From Taeniopygia guttata (Eukaryota > Chordata > Aves > Passeriformes > Estrildidae), in NCBI RefSeq assembly GCF_048771995.1, contig NC_133025.1:6262001-6326000 (forward strand): a stretch of DNA of 64,000 nucleotides, read 5' to 3'. Below, piece after piece: positions 1-14,000 of this stretch (within the stretch, counting starts at the first letter, position 1; each line of letters opens with the position of its first letter). The notes under the pieces are model-generated. The model did no database searches. It was not told the DNA's origin and was given only the letters and a program-made list of their open reading frames with translations. Made by a program: the position numbers and the translations under genes.

Positions 1-3000
1 TAATTATTTCAATAAAGAGGAATGTCACATCTTTTAAACTCTCTGACAATCAGGAAGAATTTTTTTGTCTATTGAATGGGTTTTTATGAACATCCAGCCT
101 CTCTAGCATTTTGTACTCCACACTCACAAACTCACAAATAATTGTTATTTAATAACAAGAGTCAAACCCAAGCATGCTGTACCTCTTCCTTAAGGATGAA
201 TTGTTTAGCTGTTTTTGCAACTTCTGTAGATGTCTCAGCTGCCATTTTCAGGAATGTCGGGTTTTTCCTCTCCTGTGCAAAGTCCAGACATATATGAAAC
301 AAAATCAATATTTGCTTTCAGTGTAAAGTTAAAAGGTTCATTTCTGCACCGTAAATTAACAAATATAGCTTGTTGGAGAAAGTCAGGGACGTGTGATGGC
401 AAGTTCAATTCATGTTTTCAGCTCCACCCAGTGATTTCAGAGTCAAATAATTTAAAGGAGAAATGTAAATTTGAGTCAAATCCTCGATCTGTATAGTTTT
501 AATAGTCCTATCAGCTGTCAGGTAGCTATGCCAGCTGAAGACATTTTTCTTAACTATTCAAATATCAGACACACATACAGACAATTAATCCATTTTGAGT
601 AATTTCATTCTGATCTGGGTGAAATGCTCTGCCAACAGTGTCAGGACAACAGGACTGTGCACTCCACTGTGCAAGTGCGAAAAAAACCCTTATGCCAAGA
701 GGACTTTAGTGGTAAAAACTGTCTATTTTTAAAAATAAGAACTAGAATCTACCTCCAGCTCACATCACAAATAAACACGTAAATTACTCAATCCTTCCAC
801 TAAAAAGCAAGGTCAAAAAACATGGGGCAGCACATGGGGCTGGTGGGATGGTGGGACCATGGCATGTCAGTTTCTTACTGGGAATGACATGCCCAACACC
901 ATGCAAAAGGCAGCATTTTTATTTAAAAAATGCCCAAAGCAAGGCTCTGCACCTGCAGTTCATGCCTCAGCCTGCATCCCCAGAAAAGTGAGATTATGCA
1001 ACAGTTCCAACCTAAAGACACAGCAGGCAGCAGCAAAAGAAATGTATCAGAGACTGACCCAGTGAGACTGTGGAACTATGGGGCACTTTCAGCACAGAAA
1101 CTTATACCAGGGAAACCATCTCTGATATTAACTTAATACTGAAATCCTGAAAATTGTCATGAATCATAAGCCAAAGCCAGTGAAAAGAAACAAATCAGTT
1201 TAAACACCAGGAGAGATGAGATAATCTTAAAGATCTCAATCATCCATAGCATTGATGGTCATAATCTTTCCATAAAGTCAAAAAGAATCTTTCTATAACT
1301 TCAACTATGGATTAATAAGGCTCTGTGTGGTCTCTAGCAAAAAAACAGTACCAAAGTGTGTGAAAAGCTTCTCTGTCACACCTAGATTTAGCACATTAAT
1401 TTTGTATTGCACACTAGTGAAACATGAAAGAGCAACAATCAGCTTTCTTACATACTGGATTTACATTTACTTGCAGTAAATAGTTAAAAGGTGAACAGGT
1501 AGGACTAAATATTTCTGTTTATCAGCAGGAATAAAACTAAATGACATGAAACCATTTCCTCAGTCTGTACAGAGGGCAGGCTCTTCCTTAAGTCTTAAGA
1601 AAGTGGTTTTAAATGAAGTAGGTGATAGAGGTCAAATATGAAGATTTGTTTTATGTAACGTAAGTCTTGAAAAGAAACCCTGACCTGTTAAACCAAATCC
1701 TGTTCCTTAAAAAAAAAAAAAAAGTTCTATAATATTCTCTGAAGGCAATGAAGCTCCTTTTCAAAACTACATAGTTTTATTATCTATCTTACCACTGTTT
1801 GTATGAAAAACTGTTCAGTTGTTTGTGTTCTAGTTTCTATCCCACTTCAGTTCAGCCAGCTGTTCCAATGTTTGGAACTCCCTTCTCTTAGGATTGAAGA
1901 GTTTTATCTGGACAATGGCCATGGTCTCATGCTGTGATTCTCAAACACAAGATCAAGCTTTCCACCAAACATAGGAAAAAGAAGCACAGCCCAGGAGAAA
2001 CAGTCAAAGGAGGCTCTGTGTGATGTATTTCAAAACACACAAATCTTACATACACAGCTACAGCAAATTCACCTCCTACATTTGGAAAGAATTATAGCTT
2101 TTTGCATTGTCAACATAAATATATCAAAGGAGTAGAGAGTGAACCATAGCCTTGTTAAAGTTGTCTTTAGATTGGGCTAAGTCTTCCTCTTTCACTCTCC
2201 CCTCACAGGAAATCCTGTTCCATTGATCTCACTAATCCTTCTGCACAAATACCACTGTATTTTTTTCAAAGGTGAATTACCACAGTTGTATCATGAAAAA
2301 AAAAATACTACAATCTCATCTCATGGCAGAACCTGTTTTCAAAACAGCTTGTTCTCTCCCGAGACATTCAGCAGTGACTTGCTACTTAAAACAACAACAA
2401 CAAAAAATACAATTTCAGTGGTTTGAATTATCGTTAAAACCTAAAATGGGTGAACATCTCAAAGAGAGAGGAATGCTGATCTATCCCAGCTTCTGTAATT
2501 TGGGTCTCCTCCACAAGTGGGTGCAGTAACTCTATGTATAGTGACATTTTTAGAAGTTCCATCAAAATAGTATTTTTGTCCAGATTCAGTTGGCAGTATA
2601 GAAGTGAGAATTTCTGCTGTTAGCAAGCTGAAATACTGTTTGGTTAAATGAAGGCTGCATTTCTGGCATCTCATGTTAGTCATGTTGTCAAGGATGGCAA
2701 CATCTCTTTTTCATAAACAAAATTAGCAGCAACTGAAAATAAAATTTAACACTAAAATGTGAGGTTTCTAAAGGCCGATTTAGCTTTCAGATCATGCCTT
2801 GTCTTGCAGTTCTTCTATCTCATAAAATTCCCTCTGCATATAAATATGAGTTCATTTGAGTTAAAAATTCAATGCAGCTGATACAGCAGTCTGACTACCT
2901 GAATGAGGATTACATGAGCTCTAAGATTACACATTTTTAATCGTTATAAATGCAATCTTAAGAATATGTCAAAGTGCCCATATTTATCAGCTGCCTTAAC

Positions 3001-4059
3001 ATGAATCAACAGCACTCAAACTATCAATTATGGGGAAAAATAAATGTTTTCTACTTTCTCTGGTAGTTTTTGTGCCCAGTGTTAGAGTGTACAGCTGGCA
3101 AATCATGCTACTTCTTCCATTTATTTCAAACTGGGGTCAAATTCTGTCCTGAAAAAGCCATGTCATTTATAAAACACGTAACTTTATTCCCATTGCTTAT
3201 TTCTTTATGGAGTGGCTTCCTTTCAAGGCAGTATCCAGCCATTCTACAGTTTCCAAATTATCCTTTCCAGCAGTTAAAATCTTAAGCCAACCAAGGTCTG
3301 TGAATCAGTTCAAGAGAGAAGTCAACATATCAGAACTATACTTTAATATTAATACTTAGATAGATGGATTAGCTTTCCTAAATCACTTTTCAGAAGACAT
3401 TCTCTGATCCAAACACACATTCCAGCTGACAACAACCAGATTTAATGAAAGCTCAGCAGTGGGGGGAGTCCCATGGCAAATTCAAGGTCAAATGAAATAC
3501 AGCTTTTCTTATAAAGAATGTGCAAAAGAGACACTGGCAACATTTTACGCACAATCTAACCAATAACACCTTGAATACCTAGGCTGAAGATTAACATCAA
3601 TAAAAACTCCTAAAGTGCTTTAAGCTTGTTACTTGCACTTCAGTGCTATGATTATAGAAACAAAATCAATTAAGTAGCAATTAAGTTGAGGGCAGGGAGA
3701 AAAGTAGGGGGAAGAGGTTTAATTTTTATCATAGTATCTAGAAGCGTGGATGACCCACTGAGTGCCAAATAAAACATGGGCAAGTAACTGCAAAGCAAAC
3801 AAGGATTATCTCACAGAAGCAGAAGAGGGTGAGAGGCAGATCCACGGTGTTATCAAACTTCCCAACAGCTGAGGTGTCACACAGCTGGGGAGACATCCCC
3901 AAACTGCAGATGGGAGAGCACAGGAGGAACCACTGCATGGAAACAATGCCATGCAGGGAACACAACAGCTGAACCACGGGGCTTAACTATCCCCCATACT
4001 ACTCTGTTCAAGCTTGACTTGGGACAGAGCAAAATGAAATAGTGGTTGATAAAATACTT
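1..4059. other. Upstream non-coding DNA, no recognised exon
   Basis: AT-rich sequence with short A/T runs (for example an A-run at 1709-1723). I searched both strands by eye for NUDT5, which lies head-to-head with CDC123 in other vertebrates, using remembered human protein segments (the N-terminal KWVKLEKT region, the Nudix-box region and the C-terminus), and found no match. The open frames here are short and resemble no family I know. The most likely reading is intronic or upstream DNA of NUDT5 on the minus strand; this is inference from gene order only. Confidence 0.4.
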
Positions 4060-4612
4060 AACAGGAGCTGGCAATGCGAGCTCACAGCCCAGGGCTGCAT
4101 CCAAAGGTTCTGCCCCTCTGCCCTGCCCTGGTGAGAGCCCACCTGGAGCTCTGTGCAGCTCCTGTGTCCCAAACACTGCAAGGACAGGGAACTGCTGGAG
4201 CAAGTCCAGAGGAGGCCAAGAAGTTGATAAAGGGACTGGAACACCTCCCCTGCAAAGACAGGCTGAGAAAATCGGCGAAGGTTGTGTGGAGACTTCAGAG
4301 CACCTTCCAGCACCTAAAGGAGCTGCAGGGAAGCTGGAGAGGGACTATTCATCAGAGCTGTAGTGACAGAACAAGGGGTAATGGGTACAAATTGAAAGAG
4401 GGGAAATTCAGGTGAGGTATTAGGAAGAAACACTGTGAGGGTGGTGAGACACCAGAAGGGATTGCCCAGGGAGTTGAGGATGCCAGGGCGGATAAAACCT
4501 CCAGCAACCCGGTCCCACGGGAGGTGTCCCTGCCCACGGCACGGGGCGATTGGAACTGGATGATCTTTAAGATCCCTTCCAGCCCCTTAACATCCCATGA
4601 ACCAGCTCCACG
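4060..4612 (+). mobile_element. CR1 LINE, 5'-truncated 3' end, sense
   Basis: The sequence follows the end of the CR1 second reading frame and its 3' tail: the 'gagcccacctggagct' block, 'agtccagaggaggcc', 'gactggaacacctcccctgc', 'gacagaacaaggggtaatgg' and the terminal 'tggatgatctttaagatccc'. It is several percent to perhaps 20 percent diverged from the consensus I remember, so it is an old, dead copy. Its 3' end stops close to the CpG island of CDC123, about 290 bases before the start codon. Confidence 0.85.
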
Positions 4613-4639
4613 CAGGGCACACGCGGGCAGAGAGCGGAC

Positions 4640-5080
4640 AGCAGAACCTACGAGGATAAGGCGTTACTCAGCTGTTCCTCGGGGCAGGGCAGGGCACAGC
4701 AGAGCGAAGGCAGCCGCGGGTCGCTCCGAGCGCCGCCGGCTCCGGCAGCGCTGAGGCGGCGGAGGTGGAGCCGCGGCGGGGGCGGAGCTGCGCCCTGCGC
4801 GCCGGCGATGGCGCCGGGCGGCGCTCGGAGCTGCGCGGGAGGTTCCGGGCGGAGCGGGAGCTTCCGGGAGCGGCCGGGCTGAGGAGGAGGAGGAGGAAGA
4901 GGAGGATGAAGAAGGAGCAGGTGGCGCACTGCCAGTTCTCCCTGTGGTACCCGCTCTTCAAGGCAGTCACCATCCGCAGGTGTGGGCGGTGAGGCGCGGC
5001 GGGGCTGGGAGAGGCGGTGCGGGCGTAGGGGAGCGCTGTGGGGCGAGGGAGAGCGACCTGCCCCTCCGCTCTGCCCTCAG
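4640..5080. promoter_or_regulatory. CpG-island promoter of CDC123 (possibly bidirectional)
   Basis: Dense CpG and high G+C set this stretch apart from the AT-rich surroundings. It covers the presumed transcription start, the first coding exon and the start of intron 1. ETS-type cores (CTTCCGG near 4861 and TTCCGGG near 4843) sit just upstream of the start codon; paired ETS sites are common in bidirectional housekeeping promoters. No TATA box is evident. In other vertebrates NUDT5 starts from this region on the opposite strand. A possible minus-strand donor (GTAACG on that strand, near 4660) is compatible with a non-coding first exon there, but that is weak. Confidence 0.7.
4906..4979 (+). CDS. 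CDC123: CDC123 coding exon 1
   Basis: Encodes residues 1-24 ([11 protein letters not shown]...) and two bases of serine 25. The ATG follows a purine-rich GGA run. The donor GTGTGG is at 4980. It lies inside the CpG island. Intron 1 carries a nested pair of CR1 elements. Confidence 0.96.
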
Positions 5081-8000
5081 AGCTCCTGGAGCGGGTCCAG
5101 TGCAGGGCCACGAGCGTGGTTAAGGGACTGGAAACCTGAGGGCACTGGGCCTGTTCAGTCTCGGGCATCACAGAATGGTTTGGGTTAGGAGGGACCTTAA
5201 AGATGATCTGGTTCCACTCCCCTGCCATGGCAAGGACACCTTTCTCTAGACCAGGTTGCTCCAAGCTGCTCCCAGCCTCCAGGGATGGGGCAGCCACAGT
5301 TCTCTGGGAAACCCGTGCCAGGGCCTCACCACCCTCACAAGAAAAGATTTATAACTAATATCTGTCTAAACCAACTCTCTCTCAATTTGAACCCATTCCC
5401 CCGTGTGCTGTTACTACCAGCTCTTATAGATAGTCTTGCTCCATCTTTCCTGCAAGTTCCTTTCAGGTACTGGAAGTAAAAAAGATGACTGAGAGGGGAC
5501 TTCATTAGTACATATAAATATGCAAAGAGGGGGTGCCAAAGCATGGACCAGGCTCTGCTTGGTGATGCCCAGCCATAGAAGGCAAAGGGCAGAAACTGAT
5601 GTCCAGGAAATTCCGCCTGAACATGAGGGAAAACTTCTGTCCTGAGCAGTGACCGAGCACTGGAGCAGATTGTCTGAGAGGCTGTGGAGTCTTCCTCCTT
5701 GGAGATATTCCAGAAGTGTCTGGATACATCCTGTGCTCTGGGATGGCCCTGCTTGAGCAGGGAGGTCAGACCAGATGAGCCCTGTGGTCCCTTCCAACCT
5801 GACCCATTCTGGGATTTTGTGGGGTTGGGTGAGACCGAGGGCAGAGCTGGGATGGAGGTGGTGAAAGATTGATTGAACCGTCAGCTGCATTCCAGGGAGC
5901 TGTGGTCTTGTCTCTATATCCCAAGGGAGTGTTTTGGGAAGCCCTGGGGCAGGCCAGGTACCCCTGTGCTCCCTGCTCTCCTGGTGGGACTCCATGCTGA
6001 GCAGAAGATAAATCTACACTGTTTCTTTGCCTACTTAGACTGAGGAGATCCAACCCAAGTGGCCAGCTTGGTGTTTCTGTGTATTTCTGGAAGCCATAGG
6101 CAATTCTGCAGTTTCTAAGGTGCTGCTAGAGATCATGAGATAGTTACATGAACTACCAGTAGCTCAGGAAAGTCGAGATAGCCACCCTGTTGGATCAAAA
6201 AGTGCTGACATCATGCTTTTAGTAATCAAAGCATTTGATCTTTTATCTTTCTTAATGTTTAACACAGGCTTACTTTTGGTAAGTTTAGTGACAGTCCTGC
6301 ATCTTTGGGACATTAGGATGGCATAGGCAAATTTTGATTCAGATTTCAGAAGGAAAAAACTTTAGTTTTAGTTTGAGCAACATGTTACCTCTTCACAAGC
6401 TGCACACAATTTTACTTGGAATTTCTTAGAGCTTTGAAGGAGTGGGGCATTTTTGTGTATTTCATCTAAAATTTTTGTCCTATGCTTCCATGGAGGGAAA
6501 ATGGGGCATTGTTTTTTTGGGTGAGGGATAAGATGGGCGAAAGAAAATTTTCTTCTATAATGTTAGAGGACAAAACCTAGTGTTGTTGGAGTGTGCACTA
6601 TGAAAAAGCCGAATTCTTTTATTTCACTAGGATTTTTTTATAACAAGTAATAATAAGGTATTAAAGAGATTTTCGCATTTCTTCCAGTGTTATACTTCCC
6701 CTGCCAGAGAATGTGAAAGAATATTTGCTGGATGATGGAACACTGGTGGTTTCTGGAAGGTAAAGTGTGTTTTCTCCCCAGCTCCCAAGTATTAATGCCA
6801 TTTTATATTCACAGCACCATTTTGTACATATATATTGTATTGAGCATAATGAGTTTTTAAATTTGACCAGTGTGACTGCAGTAAACTTCACACTGTGTGA
6901 GCATGTGAATGGGCTGACTGTTGTTAGTACAGCTGGATTTGCTGGTGCCTGAAGCAGGTCTTAAAATCCATGAACTACAATTCCTTCTAGACAAGTGGAC
7001 AAAGTCCTTTCATTTTTTTCCTCACCTTTCTTTGGGGAGTGTACCAGTCTCTGGGATGCTCAGCTGCTGGTTTGTGTTTGGTTCTTTGGATCTAGCTGGG
7101 TCCAGTTCACAGGCTTGACCTGTCCCATATGAGTCCAGGGGTGAAGTGATATTACCTGAGCTTAATTCTTAATAAAATAATCTATATACAGACTCAATAG
7201 TTAGTAGCATTTTATATAATCATTTGCATATGGGTAATCCATGCATATGACAAAGCTGAATGTCCTGTATGTACACCCATGCCAGGAGTTTGGATGCAGA
7301 AGAATGAGGTGGAGAGGTAGCAGGAACAGCCCTGCTCTTTGTTCCTGTGTAGGATCTCACTGTGTGGTTTCCTTGTGGAATGGTTGCTGCATGCATCTTG
7401 TTAATGATCAAACCAGAAATCAGTCCTCACTCCATGATTCCCTGCCTGGTAGTTTGCCCCTTGCAGAGCAACAGTGAGGCTGTGTGTGAAAGGGAAATTG
7501 ATCTGATTTATAAGGTATCAACTTATATAAAAATTGAAGCTGTTTAAATGCCTTGTAAACATGAAAGGATTTAATTTTTAATTTCTAAATTATTTTTCTT
7601 ATTAAAGGATATCCAGAAAATTAGAATTGTTTTTTAAACTATTTTGGATCAGAAGCAGCATTGTCACCTGCTTCTGCAGAATTGTGCAATTTATTTAGCA
7701 GCAGCTGTATATTTTAATAACCCTTTAGAAAAGCTGACATTGAAGGTTTGACTTAACAGTTGTGTTCTATAATTTTGCTGTCTTCAATGGAGTAATGGAC
7801 AGCTGTATGATTGACTTAAATTAGATTTTTAAGATGTTTGCATCTTTTAGAAACCATTTTTTCTCTGACTTGAATTTCCTTAGCTATAAGTGAAGGTGAT
7901 CTTCTTGCACTCAAGGCCAAGACTGCTTTTAACTTTCAGTGCACCCCTGTCTGACCTCTAGATCTCAAAAACTGGATTAATGGTTTAGTCCCTATGGAAG

Positions 8001-11000
8001 TGCATTGAGGGACTGCAGAGACTCAGCTTGTCTAAGAATTGACTTTTGGTAGGGATTTACATTTGACTTTGCCCTGTTTGCTACACTCTCCACTCTCCAT
8101 AGGATCTTCTTTGTCTGTGTGCTGAGTGTGAGGACATTTTCTTTTCAGAGCCAGAAATTCACAGGTCAACATTTGAAACTCAAGGTTTATGATTTTTTAC
8201 TTGGAAAGGGAATATGGAGGCAAAAATTTTAGCTGAACTTGTTTTTTAAAAAAATTAAATTTGTGCTTGTGTCAGAGTACAGTAAAGTTGGAAAAGAATC
8301 ATTAACAGGGTGTAAAAAATCTTCAATTAAGGTGTTTTAGAGCAAAAACTGGTCTGCTAATTTGAAAGAAGCAAAGTGTTCAGGGTAGGACCTAGGCCTA
8401 ATGCCAACTATTTGGTCTTTAGTTTTCAGTACTGGCTTCTCTGATTTTTCTCTGCCAGAGTTTTGAGGTTTAATCTTCTTATGAAAACATTTTGACACTG
8501 AGAGCTGGAAATGCTGTGGAAATGTAAGGGACATGGTCAAGTCAAACTCCAGTGCTTACTCCTTTTCCTGTTAATTTTTTATTTCAGAGAAGATCCGCCG
8601 AGTCACGCTGAGGAAGGGAGTGATGATGCAGAGGAGATACAGGTCAGCATAAAATGCAAATTTATGTTAAGTCTCTTGAGAAAAATATGAATGTAATACT
8701 TTTTCTGGATAGCTTACAAGTGCAGAGAGTCTTTCACAGAAATAATTGTCATGTGGTAGTTACCATGAAAAACAGAAATGTAATAACTTATGCTGTGGAG
8801 TCAGGGAAAGTTTAAGGTATTTCTATGTTCTTTCATAGAAGACTTTTTTTATTTTTCATTTCTTGGTAATTGCATTTGTAATAATGATTGGGGAATGTTG
8901 CAATTGAACTTAATGCTGTTTCATGCCCTGAAAAATTAGGAGTACATTTGGAGTAGTTACTTAAAGAAACAGTGCAAGTTTCTGAGACCATAATAACTCA
9001 GAAGGCCATTCCAGAGGGAAAACACTGAAAAATGTTGTAATTGCAAGCTGGCTGAAGGTACAACAAGGAGATGAAAAAGAAATAGAAGTGTAACTAGTGG
9101 ATCTTGGGTCTAAGGGTGGAAGTGCTGGAGCTGGAGGCAAGCTGTAGATAGGGAAGACTGAGTTCTGAAATGTCCATCTTTCTGATATAAATCAAAATTG
9201 AAATATATACAGGTATCTTTTTATCAATACTTTAGAGTAGTACTTCTGCTGAATATACAGTGTTTTTCCTGTCTTACTTTACAGCCAAAATAATTGCAGG
9301 ATGGTCATGTTTTGCTGTCTGGGGCAATGATTTGATCTACATGCTGTAAGAGGCTACATGAATTCTGATGTTCTCATAAATTATAAAGGATGGCTCAGGA
9401 AGCTGGTAACCTTTGGTTTGTTCTTATTTTGAACAGTGGTCGGATGATGAGAACACTACAACACTTAAGGTAAGGTCCTGTAAAAGCCCAATGTGGGTTT
9501 GTCAGCAGTTTCCTTTCTGCAGCCTTGTGATATAAACTTGTTGCTGGTTAGAGATATCTCTTGCTGTATTTAACATTTTTCAGACCATTTTAGATGGATG
9601 ACAGTATAAGTGTCTGTAACTTCAAAAAGGTTTTGCTGGCTTAATTTTATTTAACTAAAATAAAACACTCTTCTTCATCCCTGACAATCATACACTTGTT
9701 CGACTCTAGGAAATTAACTTCAGTGCAGCTCTAAATATAGCTGTCTTTCATTTTCACCACTTTGAGTCTCTCCAAATTATTTAATCAGACTGGATGCAGA
9801 AGAAACGAAGCCCCTGCAGCTCAATCTTCACAGCTCTTTTCTTGATGTGCCATTATTGCTTCCAAGTACATCTCTCTCTATCATGGTTTTTTTCTTTTCC
9901 TGTCTTTATGGTCTCCTTGCATGTGAAATCAAGATCATAATGGATGCAAACCAGGCTTTCTTGGTCTTTTTCTGACATCTTTTTTTGAAATTTGCTGTTG
10001 CCCTGTCACTGTCAGAGTTGAAGTACTCAAGGCACTTGTCTGCCATCGATGCTGTGACTTCAGTCCTTTAGCTCCCTAATGTTCATCAGGGTGTGGAATT
10101 GCTCATGTTGGATTAGGTGCCATAATCACAGCCCTGCTTTGAGTGGTGCTTCTGCTAGCACAGAATTTATTGCCTAGAGTTTAAAACCAGTACATTTCAA
10201 ATTTTTGCACACTGATTTATCTTCAGTTCAAATATTTAACCTTTGATAACCTAGATTCCCTTAATTGTAAATTATTTAAAACAAGGATTTTAGAATCCAT
10301 CATATGGTTTGCAAAGCTCATGGTAATGATGCCAAATAACTAATACCAGAGTTTTGAATCAGGTTCTGTTATAATGTAGAACACAATAAGGAATTACAAA
10401 ATTAAGAAATATTTACCTGTCAGAAGAGCACAGGGCAAATGACTCTACTATATCTAGGTAAGTCTACAGCTTCCTCATGAGGCAGAAAATTCTGGTTTTA
10501 GAATAACTTGCATTAATATTAATGGTTACAAAGCCAGGCATTCAAAATTCGGGAAATGTTGAAGTCCAGCTTTTTTATGCAGTTGTAGAACTTTCCTCTT
10601 GTTTGTATATTTATCCTCTTGTGTTAATCAAGTAACATGTTGGTAACATTTTCCCCAAGGAGGCTTAGTATGTGCTGGTATTACATACATAGTAGGACTC
10701 CTGATTTCTGTCAAAACAAGAGAAACTTGGATCAGAATGCAGTGGATGAAGAGTTTAACTTCTTTCAGGAGCAGTTTCTAGAATCAACTGAAAGTCTAAA
10801 AATAAAATTAGAGAAGTGTTTTTTTCAGTTTTCCAAGTATAGTTTTCCATGGAGACTAGGTAATCTATGAAGGAAAGGATCAAAATGCTTGAAGTTTAGT
10901 CTAGGTCACTGCACTAAAATATGGGAAGGTTTTTTTAAGTGTTTTCATTTGGGGAAGCTGCAGTGAGGAGATGCCAGAATGGATGAGTTTTTTTATTCAC

Positions 11001-14000
11001 TTGTGTGACTGTGAGTGTTTTGTTGTTTAAGAGATATCAATTAGCTTTAGCCTATGAATTACTTTTGAATTGAGTTTCAAAATAGGCAGAAATAGTGCTC
11101 CTGTATACTTTTAGCTATAAATTCTGTTATATGAAAAATTTTTCACATATGGTTCAAATCTTTTCATATTATTTTAAAGGTAAGCACCCTGTTTTTTTTT
11201 TCTGTAGCACCACATTCAGGGTAGAGTTTGGAGCAAACTGAAGAGTTGGGGGGTTTTTTACCTCAATCTTAGATTTTCAATGTTCTTTACAAGGCAAGGT
11301 TTTCTCGTCCAACCTTGGCAGTGTGTGCTCTATTTTGAATCAATATATTGTTAAGCAGCTATTTTAAGACCTAATTTAAGAGCTGATTAGTTAAAGTATT
11401 ACATTTTATAAAACTAGAGCCTAAATGAGCAGCTGTCACTCAAAGTGCCTATGAATTAATAAATATATGTTTAATTCTAAAATCATTCTTTAGAAGTTTA
11501 AATATTACTGGATCTTATTTGTATACAACAATGTACCATAGGATATAAACCAACAAGGTAAGGATTTAAGGTTTGGTTATTTCACTTGTATTTTTGCTAG
11601 CTATTGGAGATTTCATGGTGACTGTTATGATGTTTTGGGTTTTCTCCAGAAGTTCATGATACTTGCTAGTAATGAGAGTGAGAACTGGGAACATTTTCAG
11701 TTTTCTCTGATTGAAAAAAATGACAGATTTGAAGTGATTTATTTAAGTGATGTTATTGTATGCCATGTTTCTGAGGTTCATACTGATTTTGGACTTACTT
11801 CTAATGCAATGTATATTTCTAATAATATTTAGAAGATGGCTATACTTCACCAATAAATGGATTGAAATTTATATTTTTGCTGTTGTTCTTCGTTCAGGCA
11901 CCAGAATTTCCTGAGTTCACTGCTAAAGTTCAGGAAGCAATAAGTTCCTTGGGTGGCAGTGTTTTTCCTAAACTCAACTGGAGTGCTCCAAGGGTAAGAA
12001 TGCTGACTCCCAAAACTTGTAACAGATGTTGTTGTACAAAATGTTTTGTGTTTGTTTTCTCTCAATGCTTTGGAAAGAAGAAGAGACTAGTGGTTCTGAT
12101 GAAGGAAGAAGTGATACACAAGGTAGCAGTGAAGTGCTGGATTCTTTACTCTAAGTGGAATCCAGCACTTCACTGATATCTTGTCTATCACTAGGTGGTG
12201 ATGGTGCATTTTTAGGGAGGCTGATGCATGGCAGCACTGACTTTTCCTATCTAAAACCTATATCCTGGTCACAGATGGTTGTGTGATGGGCAGACTCTTG
12301 TTCAGGATACTAGTTGAAACCTTTACCTGGTATAAAGATGAAAAGTAACCACAGTTTCAAAAAAGGCAATAAACTTTCCTCTAGTTAATTCTAGGTACTC
12401 TTAACTATACTGTAAGGATGAGTGCATCCAAATATTGTTTTGTGTTGTCAAGAGACATTGTGTTCAATCAAGCATTCCAAGAAAGTTCCTGGAAGCAGTA
12501 AGGCAAAAACTTAATTTTGCAAATGAATTTGCACTGCTTTCATCAAAGTATTCATAAAAAAAGGAAATAATTATTTTGTCTCTTTTAACCACCAATGAAG
12601 TTTTCCTCAAAATAAAAGGAAATAATTTTCTGCATGTATTTCAAACGTTGAATAATAATTAGATAGGCTTGAAGTTTGCAGTCCTTCCTGCTAATAAAGG
12701 TGTGTTTCAGGTAATCTCTGTGTTTCTTTAGGATGCCTATTGGATAGCAATGAACAGCTCTCTGAAATGTAAAGCTCTCAGTGACATCTTCCTCCTCTTC
12801 AAGAGTTCAGACTTCATCACTCGTGACCTCACTCAGCCGTAAGTCGATTTCCAGCAGACAGTCTTAGTTACACGCAGCCAGAAAAAGCCAAAAGCAAACC
12901 AGAAATACATTAAAGTAGCACATGACAGCAGTGTGCTTTGACACTATGGGCTAAGAACCTAGCTTTTTCACAACCTTTTCAGAACAAGTCATGTTGTATT
13001 CTTGAGATTTTTTGCCTTCCCTCCCCTCTTGGTGTTTACTTGTTGCTACCCTCCTTATTGGTGCCACTTGTTATGGTAATACAGTGTGACTTTACCATGT
13101 CCTCATATTTTAAAGCTGTTGAGGTTTGTTTGGCTGCCTGGAAGATGCTTGAGACTTCTGCTAACATATTTCACATATTTCTAGAGCTTATTCCGAACCC
13201 AAGTTCTTGTAGCTCTTGAAACAAATACATTCCAGGTGTCTAAGGATAGCAATTGCAGATAAATTTAAAAATATTATGTGCTTGGTATTGATTTTTATTT
13301 GCTCACATGAAGGGACTATTTAATGGTATAGGAATAGTTTCCTCCTGTAGTACCTGCATCTCCTTGATTTATGTCACTAATTTCTAAAATACAACATTTT
13401 TCTGAAAGAAAATGAGATTACTGGAGTTGATGTTTCTGTTACTATGGTTACTTTTTTGGTTTTTTTCCCCAGACAAGCAGAATTTCAAAGAAAAGAGACA
13501 ATCCATGGCTTGGTATCTGAGAGATTATTTTCCAGTAATTATTCAATGCTTATTTCAGCACAGGATATTTTAGGAGACTCAGTCAAATGCAGAGCCATTG
13601 TTCTAGGTGCCTCATAGGGGGTTAACAGGTGTAAATTTCATGTCAATTGGCTTATGTCTTGGTAAAGATTTTCTTTTTCAAGTGTCAAACCAGTTATGTT
13701 AATGATGTGCAACTGCCTTCTTTTTTATTCCTACAACTCTAATGAGACTCTCTTCCCCCAGTTTTTTGTACATGAGAAAAGAAAAAGGGGCTCTTGACAG
13801 TAAAGCTGTAAGTCCAATTCTGATGTTGGGTTTTATATCGTGTCTAACCTGCAATGAGAGAAGGTACTGGGGAAGAGGCTGAGGAGGACGGGAGAAGATA
13901 TTGGCATGATAAAACATTTTGAAAAGTATGCTGGGCTTGGGAAACAATTGTGAAGAATGAAAATTCATTATTCCGGGGTCACAGAGGAATGGGAGAGATG

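Noticed and set aside
2459-2683. Minus-strand 74-codon frame considered as a NUDT5 exon
   Set aside because: No similarity to any remembered NUDT5 segment and no convincing splice pair.
4668-5297. 209-codon minus-strand frame over the CDC123 promoter
   Set aside because: Crosses the CpG island, CDC123 exon 1 in antisense and a CR1 tail; a GC-rich shadow frame. It does not resemble NUDT5.
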